64,000 bases of DNA, taken from NCBI RefSeq assembly GCF_009696605.1, contig NZ_VULR01000013.1:1-64000 (forward strand). Reading direction: 5' to 3'. The first letter of the stretch is position 1; every line of letters starts with the position of its first letter. Origin of the DNA: Anaerosalibacter bizertensis. GTDB lineage: Bacteria; Bacillota; Clostridia; Tissierellales; Sporanaerobacteraceae. The notes beneath the pieces were generated by a model, which saw nothing but the letters and a program-made list of their open reading frames with translations, did no database searches and was not told the DNA's origin. This document shows, one piece after another, positions 33,712 to 42,909 of this stretch. Both the position numbers and the translations under genes were made by a program.

Positions 33712-35004
33712 CTACTTTACTTTAAATTCTTCTAATTCTTTTTTCAAGTTCCTGGATAGGGAGAATAAATCTTTAGAATAATCTTTTATTTTCCATGTAT
33801 TTTCTAATTGTCTATTAGAGATGGAGGAAACATTCTCTACCTTCTCAGTTATACAAATATTTGCATTAGCAATATTTTCTCTAAAAGCAAATATTTCTTC
33901 CTTGCTATCTACAATGTCCCTTAATACTTCCAAGTTTTTATCTATATTGTATTGGCTATATTTTAAAAACTCATCAATTGCATAACTATATTTATTAATA
34001 CTATTAAATCTTTTATTTTGACTATGAAGAGTATCCTTAGTCCCCTTTACATCATGATGCAAATTTCTTAGATCCTTATCTATATCTTCAAAAGTAGTAG
34101 AAATAGATTTTATAGATTCTTCAATTTCATCACTTAAGGCTTTAATTTCTTTATTAGCTTCAGGTTGTTTATCGTTATCATCTTCTACATTTGCAATTAA
34201 AGTTAAGATACCAACTTTTTCATTTGCATTTTCAACATTTTCTACAAACTCTTTTAAATTGTGAATATGAAGTTTTAAACTATCTGCTCTACTTATATTT
34301 TCTTCTAATAGATTAACTAAACTGTTGATTTCACGGTTTAAATAGTTAAAAGAATCCTTTCCTGCTGAAGCTATTTTGATCTTTTTTTCTACATCATCTC
34401 TCATAACCAAAAGAGATTCATCTACTACATCAACCTTTTCATATACCCCACAAAGTCCATTAAAGGCATCATCTAAATACTCACCTTGAGCTTCTAAGCT
34501 AAGTTTGATATCTTCAGTCATATAGTTTAATTTTCCACCATTTATTTCTTCTTCTTTTGATATCAACTCTAAGGTCTTAGAATGATGTTTTACACTATTG
34601 GTCATATTCACAACATCTTTAATAGTATTGTTTAACTTATTGCTCATAACATTGAATTCTCTGGCAGTATTATATAATTTGCTGTTTTTATGAATTCTAT
34701 CTACATCAATTTGTTCTGTAAAATCTCCTCTTCTCACTTTTCTAATATGGGAGGAAATGTGACTAAAGTCCTTATGAAAAGAGAATAAAAATATGACCAA
34801 AACAATTGCAACGGATAGACTAATTGTGAAACTATTTATGTATTTGCTTAAACCTGTAAGTTGAAGGTTATTGTTTTTAAGTAAATTTGATATTTCGTAG
34901 TATGAGGTATAGAATAGCCCAGCTGTTAAAATCCCTACCAATATAAGTAGAATAGTAAACTTCCAACGCCTTACTTTAACTGTTTTTAAGGTTTTTTCCT
35001 TCAT
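33712..35004 (-). CDS. Chemoreceptor-like membrane protein with HAMP and degenerate signalling domain
   Basis: A 430-residue protein with two N-terminal membrane helices (about 15-35 and 55-75) separated by a very short loop, a HAMP-like region (about 76-130, HIRKVRRGDFTEQIDVDRIH) and a long coiled coil to the end. The place of the MCP hairpin tip reads EKVGILTLIANVEDDNDKQP then NKEIKALSDEIEESIKSI, clearly derived from the canonical tip but lacking the invariant EAARAGE-type core. It therefore probably cannot bind CheA/CheW in the normal way. ATG 35004 follows GAGGGGG. Confidence 0.75.
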   Translation of the reverse strand: MKEKTLKTVKVRRWKFTILLILVGILTAGLFYTSYYEISNLLKNNNLQLTGLSKYINSFTISLSVAIVLVIFLFSFHKDFSHISSHIRKVRRGDFTEQIDVDRIHKNSKLYNTAREFNVMSNKLNNTIKDVVNMTNSVKHHSKTLELISKEEEINGGKLNYMTEDIKLSLEAQGEYLDDAFNGLCGVYEKVDVVDESLLVMRDDVEKKIKIASAGKDSFNYLNREINSLVNLLEENISRADSLKLHIHNLKEFVENVENANEKVGILTLIANVEDDNDKQPEANKEIKALSDEIEESIKSISTTFEDIDKDLRNLHHDVKGTKDTLHSQNKRFNSINKYSYAIDEFLKYSQYNIDKNLEVLRDIVDSKEEIFAFRENIANANICITEKVENVSSISNRQLENTWKIKDYSKDLFSLSRNLKKELEEFKVK

Positions 35005-35088
35005 TAAATATCCCCCTCAATCTTTTCTAAAAATTGCTATTTTTTTCTTACTATTGTTATCTTATTTGACATATAGACAAAAAACAAG

Positions 35089-35139
35089 GAGACAAAGGAC
35101 TCATTTTTACTAGTCTTCATGAGACTTTTGTCTCTTTTT
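35089..35139 (+). terminator. Terminator-like hairpin ahead of the protease promoter
   Basis: Arms GAGACAAA...CTCAT (35089-35104) and ATGAG...TTTGTCTC (35119-35134) pair with a three-base internal loop, followed by a T-run. No + strand gene precedes it, so it may simply block read-through or end a short leader. Confidence 0.45.
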
Positions 35140-35214
35140 AAGATAAAAATCTGATATTTTCAAAATAGGTTAAAAAACTATCCTAAAATGTCAGAAAATT
35201 TAGAACGGTTTTCA

Positions 35215-35243
35215 TTGTAGATAAAAAAGGCAAGTGTTATAAT
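35215..35243 (+). promoter_or_regulatory. Promoter of the bacillopeptidase F-like gene
   Basis: TTGTAG (35215-35220), 17 bases, TATAAT (35238-35243). The expected start near 35250 gives a leader of about 135 bases. Confidence 0.6.
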
Positions 35244-35385
35244 CTCATATAAGGAAAACCCTGGAAATCAGATAAGAAGTTTACAAATAAAAAAGATATA
35301 CAAATATATTTATAAGGTGGTGAGATAAGGATCAATCATAGGTATATCTTTTATATTTAATATAAAACAGGGGGTAAAGGGATAT

Positions 35386-38300
35386 ATGAAAGGGAAAAGA
35401 GATATTAGAAAGGTACTTTCAACTTTGCTTGTATTTATACTTTTATTTAGCTCTTTTACAGCATTTACCGAAAAGAATTTAAATGAAGGTGTAAATAGTT
35501 TAAAAGAAGAGCTAGAAGAACAAGCAAAGAAAAAGATCCATCCAGATGTACAGAAGGTCACTGACAAAAATGAAGATGTAGAGGTTTTGGTTTATTTAAA
35601 AGATAGAGTAGATCCAGATAAGGTAGCAAAGGCAAATTTAGAGGGGAAAACTCCTTATGAAAGGAAACTATCAGGTAGAAAAGCTCTACTAAATACTTTA
35701 AAGGACAAAGCAGAAACTAGCCAGTTAGATTTAATAAAGTATTTAGAACAGGAAAAGGAAAAAAACAGGGTATCAAATTTTGAGTCCTACTATATAGTAA
35801 ATATGGTATATGTAAAAGGGAATAGGGATGTTGTGAAAAATATATCTTATATGGACGAAGTAGAAAAAATATATCTAAATAGAAAAATTGATAATAATAG
35901 ACCTAATCCTAAGAATATGAAAGGTATATTAGAAAGTGATGATGAAATAGAATGGAATATAGAAAAAGTAGGAGCACCACTAGCTTGGGATCTAGGTATA
36001 GATGGTTCAGGAGCAGTAATAGGATTGATTGACACAGGAGCAGATTGGACCCATGAAGCTTTAAGAAAGGGTTGGAGAGGCTACGATCCAAACAATCCAG
36101 AAAAACCAAATTCAGAAGGCAACTGGTTCGATGCTGTAAACAATAGGGATATGCCTTATGATGAAGCTGGTTCACCTCATGGTAGCCATGTTTTAGGAAC
36201 TATACTTGGGCAGGGACCAGAAGGAAAAAATAAAATAGGTGTAGCTCCAGGAGCTAAATGGATTGCAGCAAAAGCCTTTAGTGAAGAAGGTGGATATGAT
36301 AACTGGCTTTTAGCAGCAGGAGAATGGATGCTGGCACCAGGTGGAGATCCATCCTTGGCACCAGATGTAATAAATAACTCTTGGAGTAGTGGTGGTGGAA
36401 ATACCCTTGATGAATGGTATAGGGATATGGTTAAAGCTTGGAGAGCGGCAGGTATACTTCCAGTATTTGCAGCAGGAAATGAAAGACTTGGTCCATCACA
36501 ACCTGGTTCAATCCCTAACCCGGCTAACTATCCAGAAAGTTTTGCAGTAGCAGCTACAGATAAATCGAATAAAAGAGCAAGTTTCTCTAAACAAGGTCCA
36601 GGACCTTATGGTGAGGATATAAAACCAGAGATATCAGCACCGGGAGTAGGTATACGATCTTCAGTACCAGGAGGATATGAAGGTGGATGGAATGGTACAA
36701 GTATGGCAACTCCACATGTAGTAGGAGCTACAGCCTTGTTATTATCAGCAAATAACTCTCTTTCACCAGATGAGATAGAAAATATTATTCAAGAGACAGC
36801 TACTCCACTTACAGATACTCAATATGAAGAGTCACCAAACTTTGGATATGGTTATGGGCTTTTAAATGTATTTGATGCAGTTTCAAAGGTTTCAACAGGC
36901 AGTGGAACTATTAAAGGAAGGGTTTCAATAGATGGAGAAGATTTAGATGATCCAGAAATAGAACATAAACCTATAAAGGAAACCTTTATAGGCTCAGATA
37001 TATCTATAGAAGCTAAGATAAAAGATGATGTGTCTATAGTAGAATCTCAACTATATGTAAAACAGGATTCAAGTAAATATTGGATAGTACTACCTTTAAA
37101 ATTAGAATCGGGAAATGAAAAAGAAGGTATATATAAAGGAACAATACCTGCAGATTTAGTTAAGGAACCAGGTATTTCATATAAAATTAAGGCAAGAGAC
37201 TTTGGGGGAAATATAGTAGAGACAGAAGAGTATAAAATAGGGGTGAAGTTTGGTATACTTCCAGATGAATATGAAACCAATTTTGATGATTATCCATTAG
37301 GTTGGAAAATAGCGGGAGAATGGGAGTGGGGAACCCCTTCAGATAGTGGAGGACCAAAGCCATATGCTGGAGAAAATCTAATAGGCACAAAATTAGATGG
37401 AAAATATTCTAACAAGCAAGACAGCTTGCTCATTACTCCACCTATAGATTTAAGGAATGAAAATTTAGAATCGGTTGCCTTTAATTTTTTCCATTGGTAT
37501 GAGACTGAGGCCAGATATGATAAAGGACAGGTTCTTATAACCAATGATTATGGGGAAAATTGGACAAAAATAGGTCCTGAATATTCAGGAGATGGGAAGA
37601 GTTGGGAAGAAGTATCTATTGATTTAAATGATTATATAGGCTCAAAAGATCCAGTGTTTATAGGATTTAGATTTACATCAGATATATCTGTAAATAAACT
37701 TGGATGGTATATAGATAGTGTATCTTTAAAATCAGTAGAAGCCAATGAAAATATTGAAATTGAGAAAGAAGAAATGGAAAATAATGAAGAATTGGAAGAC
37801 GGAGAAGAAATAAAAGAAGGTTATGTAGAACCTGGAGATTTAGAATATAAGATTGAAAAAAGCAACAAAAGAACTATAGATAAATATGAAAAGATTTTAG
37901 ACCAAGCTAAAGATAGAGAAATAAAAACATCAAGCCTTCCAATAGATGCTGTAATAACAGTTTTAGAAACAGGTAAAAGTATAAGGACCAATCCGGCAGA
38001 TGGAAGCTATATGTTGAAACATGCTGCCAATAAAACTGGAGAAAATTGGACCCTTAGAGCAGAAGCCTATGGATATTATCCAAAAGAAGCAAAAGTAGAA
38101 CTAAAAGATGGGGAAACTATAAAGCAGAACTTCAAGCTAGATCCAATACCTACAGGAAGAATAGTAGGAAAAGTATTTGATAGACATTCAAAAGAACCAG
38201 CTAAAAATGCAAAGATTAGGATTAAAGAAGACTCAAGAATTGAAGAAGTAGTAACAGATGAAAATGGAAGATTTATAATGCCAGATATATTTGAAGGAAG

Positions 38301-39744
38301 CTACACATTAAAAGTCATTGCTGATGGATTTGAACCTGGAGAGATATCTATAAAGGTAGAGCCAAATAAAGACAATGAAGTAGAGATACCCCTTAAAAGG
38401 TTTGTAGGCTATGAAGAAGATCTAGTCTATGATGATGGGACTGCTGAAAATGCATTGGTATTGAGAGCTGCTGGTGATGGACTAGCAACTAGGATGACCC
38501 CTTCAGAATATGGAAAGGTAAAAGGAGCAAATATATATTTCTGGGACAACTCTTGGCCAAGCCCTGGTGGTAATGAAATAGGTGTAGTACTATTTGATAG
38601 CAAACCAGATGGAGAACCAGGAGAAATGATAGGAAAACCTAAATATGTAACTATTGAAAGGGGTAAATGGAACTATATAGAACTATCAGATTTTGGATTT
38701 GCTACAGATAGGGATTTCTATATAGCTACATTCCAAAATAAAATTGGAGATGAATCGCCAGGTACTGGAATAGATGAAAATGGTAAATTTGAAGGCAGAT
38801 CCTATCTACATTCAGATGGCAGTTTCCAAAAGCTAACACAAGACTATGGAAATGTAATGATTAGAGGAATAATGGAGTACTCTCTAGAAGCACCAGATAT
38901 AACCAACCTTAAAGAAGTGAACTATGTAAATAAGGACAGTATAAAAGTTGAAGGTTCAGTAATAAAAGATGCCCAGGTGAATATATATATTAATGGGGAG
39001 AAAGCACTGGAAGTGCAATCAAAGAACAGGAAGTTCTCAGGAGAGGTAGAGCTACCAAAAGATGAAAACAATATTACTGTAACGGCGGCAGCAAACGGGA
39101 AAGAAACAGAACCGTCAACCCCAGTAAAAGTTATTAAAGATAAAACTCCTCCAGAATTAAATATACTATCACCAGAAGAAGGCATGAAGACAAATAAAGA
39201 GGTAGTTCATATAGTAGGATCGGCAGAAGATGAACACTTCAGTAAATTGTTTGTCAATGAAAAAGAAATAAAAGTAAATGAAGATGGAACATTTGAAGAA
39301 AGGGTACTAATAAATTCAGGTGAAAACAATATAGTTGTTAAAGCTACAGATTTGGCAGGAAATGAAACTGTAGTGGAAAGAAAGGTATATCTAAGTAATG
39401 ATGTACCAACTATAACAGATATTAAACCAGATAAAAATATAAAAGTTAGACCAGGGGGTAAAGTAGAGGTTAGTTTCAGGAGTGAAACAACAGGAGGAAA
39501 AGGTGAATTTAGAATACTACTTCCAGCTACATTACAAAGTAGTAATGGTTCGGGAATAGAAATGATAGAAGAAGAGCCGGGATTCTACAAGGGAACCTGG
39601 ACTGTACCAAAGGGAGTATCTATAAAAGAAGCCATAGTAGAAATTCAATTTACAGATACCTATGGAAATACTGTAGTAGAAGTAGCTGAAGGAAGGATAA
39701 GTACAAGAGGAGGAATGTTTTGGTTTATTAAGAAACTTTTCTAA
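35386..39744 (+). CDS. Secreted multidomain subtilase, bacillopeptidase F-like
   Basis: A 1452-residue exported serine protease. Signal peptide (1-28), I9-like propeptide (about 45-165), S8 catalytic domain (about 185-505) with Asp216 (IDTGAD), His265 (SPHGSHVLG) and Ser439 (GTSMATPHV), all intact. Then an immune-inhibitor-A-like beta domain (about 625-785, FDDYPLGWKIAGEWEWGTP), two carboxypeptidase-regulatory-like repeats (around 865-925 and 925-1000, GRIVGKVFDRHSKEPAKNAK), a further beta domain and Ig-like modules at the C-terminus. Length and order resemble Bacillus Bpr. No LPxTG or S-layer anchor is seen. ATG 35386 follows a GGGGGTAAAGGG stretch. Role: extracellular protein breakdown feeding amino acid fermentation. 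Confidence 0.93.
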   Translation: MKGKRDIRKVLSTLLVFILLFSSFTAFTEKNLNEGVNSLKEELEEQAKKKIHPDVQKVTDKNEDVEVLVYLKDRVDPDKVAKANLEGKTPYERKLSGRKALLNTLKDKAETSQLDLIKYLEQEKEKNRVSNFESYYIVNMVYVKGNRDVVKNISYMDEVEKIYLNRKIDNNRPNPKNMKGILESDDEIEWNIEKVGAPLAWDLGIDGSGAVIGLIDTGADWTHEALRKGWRGYDPNNPEKPNSEGNWFDAVNNRDMPYDEAGSPHGSHVLGTILGQGPEGKNKIGVAPGAKWIAAKAFSEEGGYDNWLLAAGEWMLAPGGDPSLAPDVINNSWSSGGGNTLDEWYRDMVKAWRAAGILPVFAAGNERLGPSQPGSIPNPANYPESFAVAATDKSNKRASFSKQGPGPYGEDIKPEISAPGVGIRSSVPGGYEGGWNGTSMATPHVVGATALLLSANNSLSPDEIENIIQETATPLTDTQYEESPNFGYGYGLLNVFDAVSKVSTGSGTIKGRVSIDGEDLDDPEIEHKPIKETFIGSDISIEAKIKDDVSIVESQLYVKQDSSKYWIVLPLKLESGNEKEGIYKGTIPADLVKEPGISYKIKARDFGGNIVETEEYKIGVKFGILPDEYETNFDDYPLGWKIAGEWEWGTPSDSGGPKPYAGENLIGTKLDGKYSNKQDSLLITPPIDLRNENLESVAFNFFHWYETEARYDKGQVLITNDYGENWTKIGPEYSGDGKSWEEVSIDLNDYIGSKDPVFIGFRFTSDISVNKLGWYIDSVSLKSVEANENIEIEKEEMENNEELEDGEEIKEGYVEPGDLEYKIEKSNKRTIDKYEKILDQAKDREIKTSSLPIDAVITVLETGKSIRTNPADGSYMLKHAANKTGENWTLRAEAYGYYPKEAKVELKDGETIKQNFKLDPIPTGRIVGKVFDRHSKEPAKNAKIRIKEDSRIEEVVTDENGRFIMPDIFEGSYTLKVIADGFEPGEISIKVEPNKDNEVEIPLKRFVGYEEDLVYDDGTAENALVLRAAGDGLATRMTPSEYGKVKGANIYFWDNSWPSPGGNEIGVVLFDSKPDGEPGEMIGKPKYVTIERGKWNYIELSDFGFATDRDFYIATFQNKIGDESPGTGIDENGKFEGRSYLHSDGSFQKLTQDYGNVMIRGIMEYSLEAPDITNLKEVNYVNKDSIKVEGSVIKDAQVNIYINGEKALEVQSKNRKFSGEVELPKDENNITVTAAANGKETEPSTPVKVIKDKTPPELNILSPEEGMKTNKEVVHIVGSAEDEHFSKLFVNEKEIKVNEDGTFEERVLINSGENNIVVKATDLAGNETVVERKVYLSNDVPTITDIKPDKNIKVRPGGKVEVSFRSETTGGKGEFRILLPATLQSSNGSGIEMIEEEPGFYKGTWTVPKGVSIKEAIVEIQFTDTYGNTVVEVAEGRISTRGGMFWFIKKLF

Positions 39745-39771
39745 AACTGAGGAGGATTAAGTATTATAAAT

Positions 39772-39797
39772 AAGCGGAGGATTTCTCCGCTTGTTTC
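39772..39797 (+). terminator. Intrinsic terminator after the protease gene
   Basis: AAGCGGAG/CTCCGCTT stem (39772-39779, 39785-39792) with five-base loop and GTTTC after it. Confidence 0.75.
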
Positions 39798-39862
39798 TTC
39801 TTTACATTACCATGATAAAGTGTTATAATTTTTTATTATATATTAAATATCCTCCTAAAACA

Positions 39863-39928
39863 TTTTCCTAGTTAAAGTCATTAAAGTAAAACTATAGATT
39901 TATTTCAAATTAAAGTTGACTAGGAAAA
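39863..39928 (+). promoter_or_regulatory. Inverted repeat overlapping the -35 of the OPT gene promoter
   Basis: TTTTCCTAGTTAA (39863-39875) and TTGACTAGGAAAA (39916-39928) are inverted copies with one G-U-type mismatch. The second copy contains the -35 hexamer. The 40-base separation suits a looping or two-site repressor. Confidence 0.45.
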
Positions 39929-39944
39929 TGAATTGTCATATAAT
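39916..39944 (+). promoter_or_regulatory. Promoter of the OPT transporter gene
   Basis: TTGACT (39916-39921), 17 bases, TATAAT (39939-39944). Expected start near 39951, leaving a leader of about 100 bases. Confidence 0.8.
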
Positions 39945-39975
39945 AAAGTTACATCTAAATATTCTGATAAGTTTT

Positions 39976-40000
39976 ATAAGCTTGTAAAACACAAGCTTAT
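39976..40000 (+). other. Leader hairpin of the OPT gene
   Basis: ATAAGCTTGT/ACAAGCTTAT perfect 10-bp stem with AAAAC loop, in the untranslated leader about 55 bases before the start. No T-run, so not a terminator; possibly an mRNA stability element. Confidence 0.45.
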
Positions 40001-40054
40001 ACTTATTAACAAAGTATTAAAAATATTAAAATTATTTAATAAGGAGGGGAAATT

Positions 40055-41995
40055 TTGAGTGATAATGTGAAAGATCCAAAAGGGTTTAAACCTTATGTAC
40101 CAGCAGATAAGGTAATGCCAGAAATGACTGCAACATCTATTATTATTGGAATATTAATGTCTGTAATATTTGGAGCAGCAAATGCTTATATAGGGCTCAG
40201 AGTTGGTATGACTATAAGTGCTTCTATACCAGCAGCTGTAATATCTATGGGAATTATACGTGGTATTTTAAAAAGAGACTCTATACTAGAAAATAATATG
40301 GTTCAAACAATAGGTTCTGCTGGAGAATCATTGGCAGCAGGTGCTATATTTACATTACCTGCACTATTTATTTGGTCACAAGAATTAGGCATGGCCCCAC
40401 CTAGTATGATAAATATAATAGTTATAGCATTAGTAGGTGGAGCATTGGGAGTATTTTTAATGCTTCCTCTCAGAAAAGCATTGATAGTAAACGAACATGG
40501 AGTACTACCTTATCCTGAAGGTACAGCTTGTGCTGAAGTACTTATGGCAGGTGAAAAAGGTGGTAATCAAGCAAAGACTGTATTTCAAGGATTGGGAATT
40601 GGTTCATTGTTTAAATTTATAACTGATGGAATCAAGCTTTTCCCAAGTGAAATAGAATATGGATTAAAAGGCTATAAAGGCGCTGCTATAGGTATGGATA
40701 CTCTTCCAGCACTATTGGGAGTTGGTTTCATAGTAGGTCCACAGATTTCAGCTTATATGTTATCTGGTGCCGTACTTGGATGGTTAGTTATTATTCCACT
40801 AATGACCCACTTAGGACAGTTTATACCAGATATAATCTATCCAGCAACTGACCCACTAAGCCAATTAGGTTATTGGGATATATGGTCTAATTATTTAAGA
40901 TATGTAGGAGCAGGAGCAGTTGCATTTGGAGGAATATTTAGTTTGATCAAATCATTACCTTTAATATTTAGAACATTTAAAGAAGCAATGGGAGGATTTA
41001 AAGAATCTAGAGGTACTAGTGGAAGTATTAGAACAGATGAAGATATGTCAGGAAAAGTTGCACTTATAGGAATTATAATTTTAGTTGTATTCATAGCAAG
41101 TACATCTATTATACCAGTAGGTATAGCAGGTGCTATAATAATTGCAATATTTGGATTCTTCTTTGCTACAGTATCAGCTAGACTAGTAGGACTTGTAGGA
41201 AGTAGTAACAACCCAGTTTCAGGAATGACTATAGCTACACTTCTTATTACAAGTGCTATATTTAAAGCAATAGGTTTTGATGGAGAGGCAGGAATGATTG
41301 GAGCTCTATCTGTAGGTACTGTAATATGTATTATATCAGCAATGGCAGGAGATATGTCTCAAGACTTAAAGACTGGATTCTTAGTAGGAGCTACACCTAA
41401 AAAACAACAATATGGAGAACTTATAGGAGTGTTAGCTTCTGGTCTTGCTATAGGTTTTGTATTATCATTACTAAACAAGGCTTGGGGCTTTGGTTCAGCA
41501 GAACTTCCAGCACCACAAGCTACCCTTATGAAATTGGTTATAGAAGGAGTTATGAGTGGAAACCTTCCTTGGGTACTAGTATTTGCTGGTATAGGAATAG
41601 GTATTGTAGTTGAACTTCTAGGTATTCAAGTTCTTCCATTTGCAGTAGGACTTTATCTACCCATCCACTTAAGTACACCTATAATGGTAGGTGGAGTTTT
41701 GAGAGGTCTTTTAGAAAGAAGAAAAGAAGATGAAATAACTATTAGAAAGAAAGTTGATAGTGGAGTACTATACTCTTCTGGATTAATAGCTGGTGAAGGT
41801 TTAATAGGTATATTACTTGCAATATTTGCAATAATACCTGCAGGAGTAACTGCAGCTGGAGATCCTAGAAGTTTAGGAGATGCAATTGCCTTTGGTAATA
41901 ATGCATTGGGCCAATGGGGTTCACTTATATTCTTTGCATTACTATGCATAACCCTTATAAGACGTTCTTTCTGGTTAAAGACAGACAAAGAATAA
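40055..41995 (+). CDS. OPT-family oligopeptide transporter
   Basis: A 646-residue polytopic membrane protein of the oligopeptide transporter family (about 15 helices), cation-coupled carriers of short peptides or, in some branches, metal chelates. Family segments include EMTATSIIIGILMSVIFGAA, NAYIGLRVGMTISASIPAAV, GVLPYPEGTACAEVL and SSNNPVSGMTIATLLIT. Start is TTG 40055 behind GGAGGGGAAA. It is followed after 22 bases by a PqqD-like gene. Next to a secreted protease, peptide uptake is the natural role, though the substrate is not proved. Confidence 0.92.
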   Translation: MSDNVKDPKGFKPYVPADKVMPEMTATSIIIGILMSVIFGAANAYIGLRVGMTISASIPAAVISMGIIRGILKRDSILENNMVQTIGSAGESLAAGAIFTLPALFIWSQELGMAPPSMINIIVIALVGGALGVFLMLPLRKALIVNEHGVLPYPEGTACAEVLMAGEKGGNQAKTVFQGLGIGSLFKFITDGIKLFPSEIEYGLKGYKGAAIGMDTLPALLGVGFIVGPQISAYMLSGAVLGWLVIIPLMTHLGQFIPDIIYPATDPLSQLGYWDIWSNYLRYVGAGAVAFGGIFSLIKSLPLIFRTFKEAMGGFKESRGTSGSIRTDEDMSGKVALIGIIILVVFIASTSIIPVGIAGAIIIAIFGFFFATVSARLVGLVGSSNNPVSGMTIATLLITSAIFKAIGFDGEAGMIGALSVGTVICIISAMAGDMSQDLKTGFLVGATPKKQQYGELIGVLASGLAIGFVLSLLNKAWGFGSAELPAPQATLMKLVIEGVMSGNLPWVLVFAGIGIGIVVELLGIQVLPFAVGLYLPIHLSTPIMVGGVLRGLLERRKEDEITIRKKVDSGVLYSSGLIAGEGLIGILLAIFAIIPAGVTAAGDPRSLGDAIAFGNNALGQWGSLIFFALLCITLIRRSFWLKTDKE

Positions 41996-42017
41996 AACTA
42001 GCTTAGGAGGGGAAAAC

Positions 42018-42356
42018 TTGGCTAAAAAGAAAGAAAACTATTTAGACTATATTCCTTTAAAATCTGAAAAAATAGATTGGAGAAAAAGAGATGATGGTCT
42101 TACTCAGCTTATTATATATAGGGATTCCCTTCTAGATAAAATTATGAGAAAGTTATTCTTTACTCCAGATAAATATGTAGTCGATCTAGATAATCTAGGG
42201 AGTTTCGTTTGGCACTCCATAGATGGGAAAAAATCTGTATATGAAATATCAAAACTTGTAAAGGCTGAATTTGGAGAAGATGCAGAGCCATTATATGATC
42301 GGCTTATAGAATATATGATTATACTGAAAAATAACAAGTTTATAAAATTAACATAA
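42018..42356 (+). CDS. PqqD-like protein
   Basis: A 112-residue protein with a PqqD fold (about 30-108): DKYVVDLDNLGSFVWHSIDG, then KSVYEISKLVKAEFGEDAEP and YDRLIEYMIILKNNKFIKL. PqqD proteins bind precursor peptides for radical-SAM or other RiPP-modifying enzymes. None of those enzymes is present here; instead the gene is coupled to an OPT transporter, a pairing seen in other clostridia whose meaning is unknown. Start is TTG 42018 behind GGAGGGG. Confidence 0.8.
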   Translation: MAKKKENYLDYIPLKSEKIDWRKRDDGLTQLIIYRDSLLDKIMRKLFFTPDKYVVDLDNLGSFVWHSIDGKKSVYEISKLVKAEFGEDAEPLYDRLIEYMIILKNNKFIKLT

Positions 42357-42595
42357 AAAAGCATACGCCGAATACTGCAAAATCTGTGGCTTTAGGTTCT
42401 ATAATTACTGCCTTGGTGAAACTATAGTTGATCCAAATGGAAACAACCTAGATTATGTGGAATGCCAACTACCTTCTTTGAAGAGGGCTTATTAAAAAAG
42501 ATTGGCAAAAGGCTAAAAATATAATTGAATTAAATAAAGCAGAAGATGAAGATGCAGTAGCTAAGGACAATGCTTATGATGACATTCTATTTTAA
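42352..42595 (+). pseudogene. Remnant of a zinc-ribbon-type protein, frameshifted
   Basis: From 42352 a frame without start codon reads AYAEYCKICGFRFYNYCLGE and on to KRAY before TAA at 42493. Coding-like sequence resumes in the next frame from 42494 (KKDWQKAKNIIELNKAEDED) to a stop at 42593-42595. The two join at an A-run (42494-42499), suggesting a single frameshift. The CKIC-x5-CL arrangement resembles half a zinc ribbon. The parent family is not recognised. Confidence 0.5.
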
Positions 42596-42629
42596 GGGAT
42601 TATGCTAAATAAGGCATAGTCCTTTTTTC
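42594..42629 (+). terminator. Intrinsic terminator after the zinc-ribbon remnant
   Basis: Stem of 11 pairs with two G-U (arms 42594-42605 and 42614-42624), followed by a T-run to 42629. Probably also ends the OPT-PqqD transcript. Confidence 0.7.
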
Positions 42630-42681
42630 TTTGCATAAAAAAAAGAGAACCAACCTTGAAAGGTCAGTTCCCCTTATTTAT

Positions 42682-42712
42682 CTCGTCAGTAAGTTTCGAC
42701 AAAAGTCGGGTG
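42682..42712 (+). repeat. Left imperfect inverted repeat flanking the 284-residue gene
   Basis: Its 31 bases match the reverse complement of 43778-43808 at 23 positions, with the core TCGACAAAA identical. Together they bracket a single intact gene, as terminal repeats of a small mobile unit would. Confidence 0.5.
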
Positions 42713-42909
42713 ATATTCGGTACTTTTGTGAGATATTTTTGTTTAAATAATATATTATACAACAAAGAATATAGTTGTGTCAATAGAAATTTGAATTATT
42801 TTATTTTTAATGTTATAATATTGGTAAGAACAGGTTTAAATTAAATATAAATGAAAATAAGGTGGTTTTTATAAAAGGTTGCATATATAAAATGGAGGGG
42901 TATAAGTTA

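Larger units (their letters stand above)
35005..35385. other. Intergenic region between divergent receptor-like and protease genes
   Basis: About 380 bases without a gene. It holds a terminator-like hairpin (35089-35139) and a good promoter for the protease gene (35215-35243), described separately. No short ORF with a ribosome site was found in the rest. Confidence 0.6.

Noticed and set aside
42640-42672. Hairpin near AACCAACCTT/AAGGTCAGTT as a further terminator
   Set aside because: A two-by-two internal mismatch splits it into two short stems; the adjoining hairpin at 42594-42624 already explains termination.
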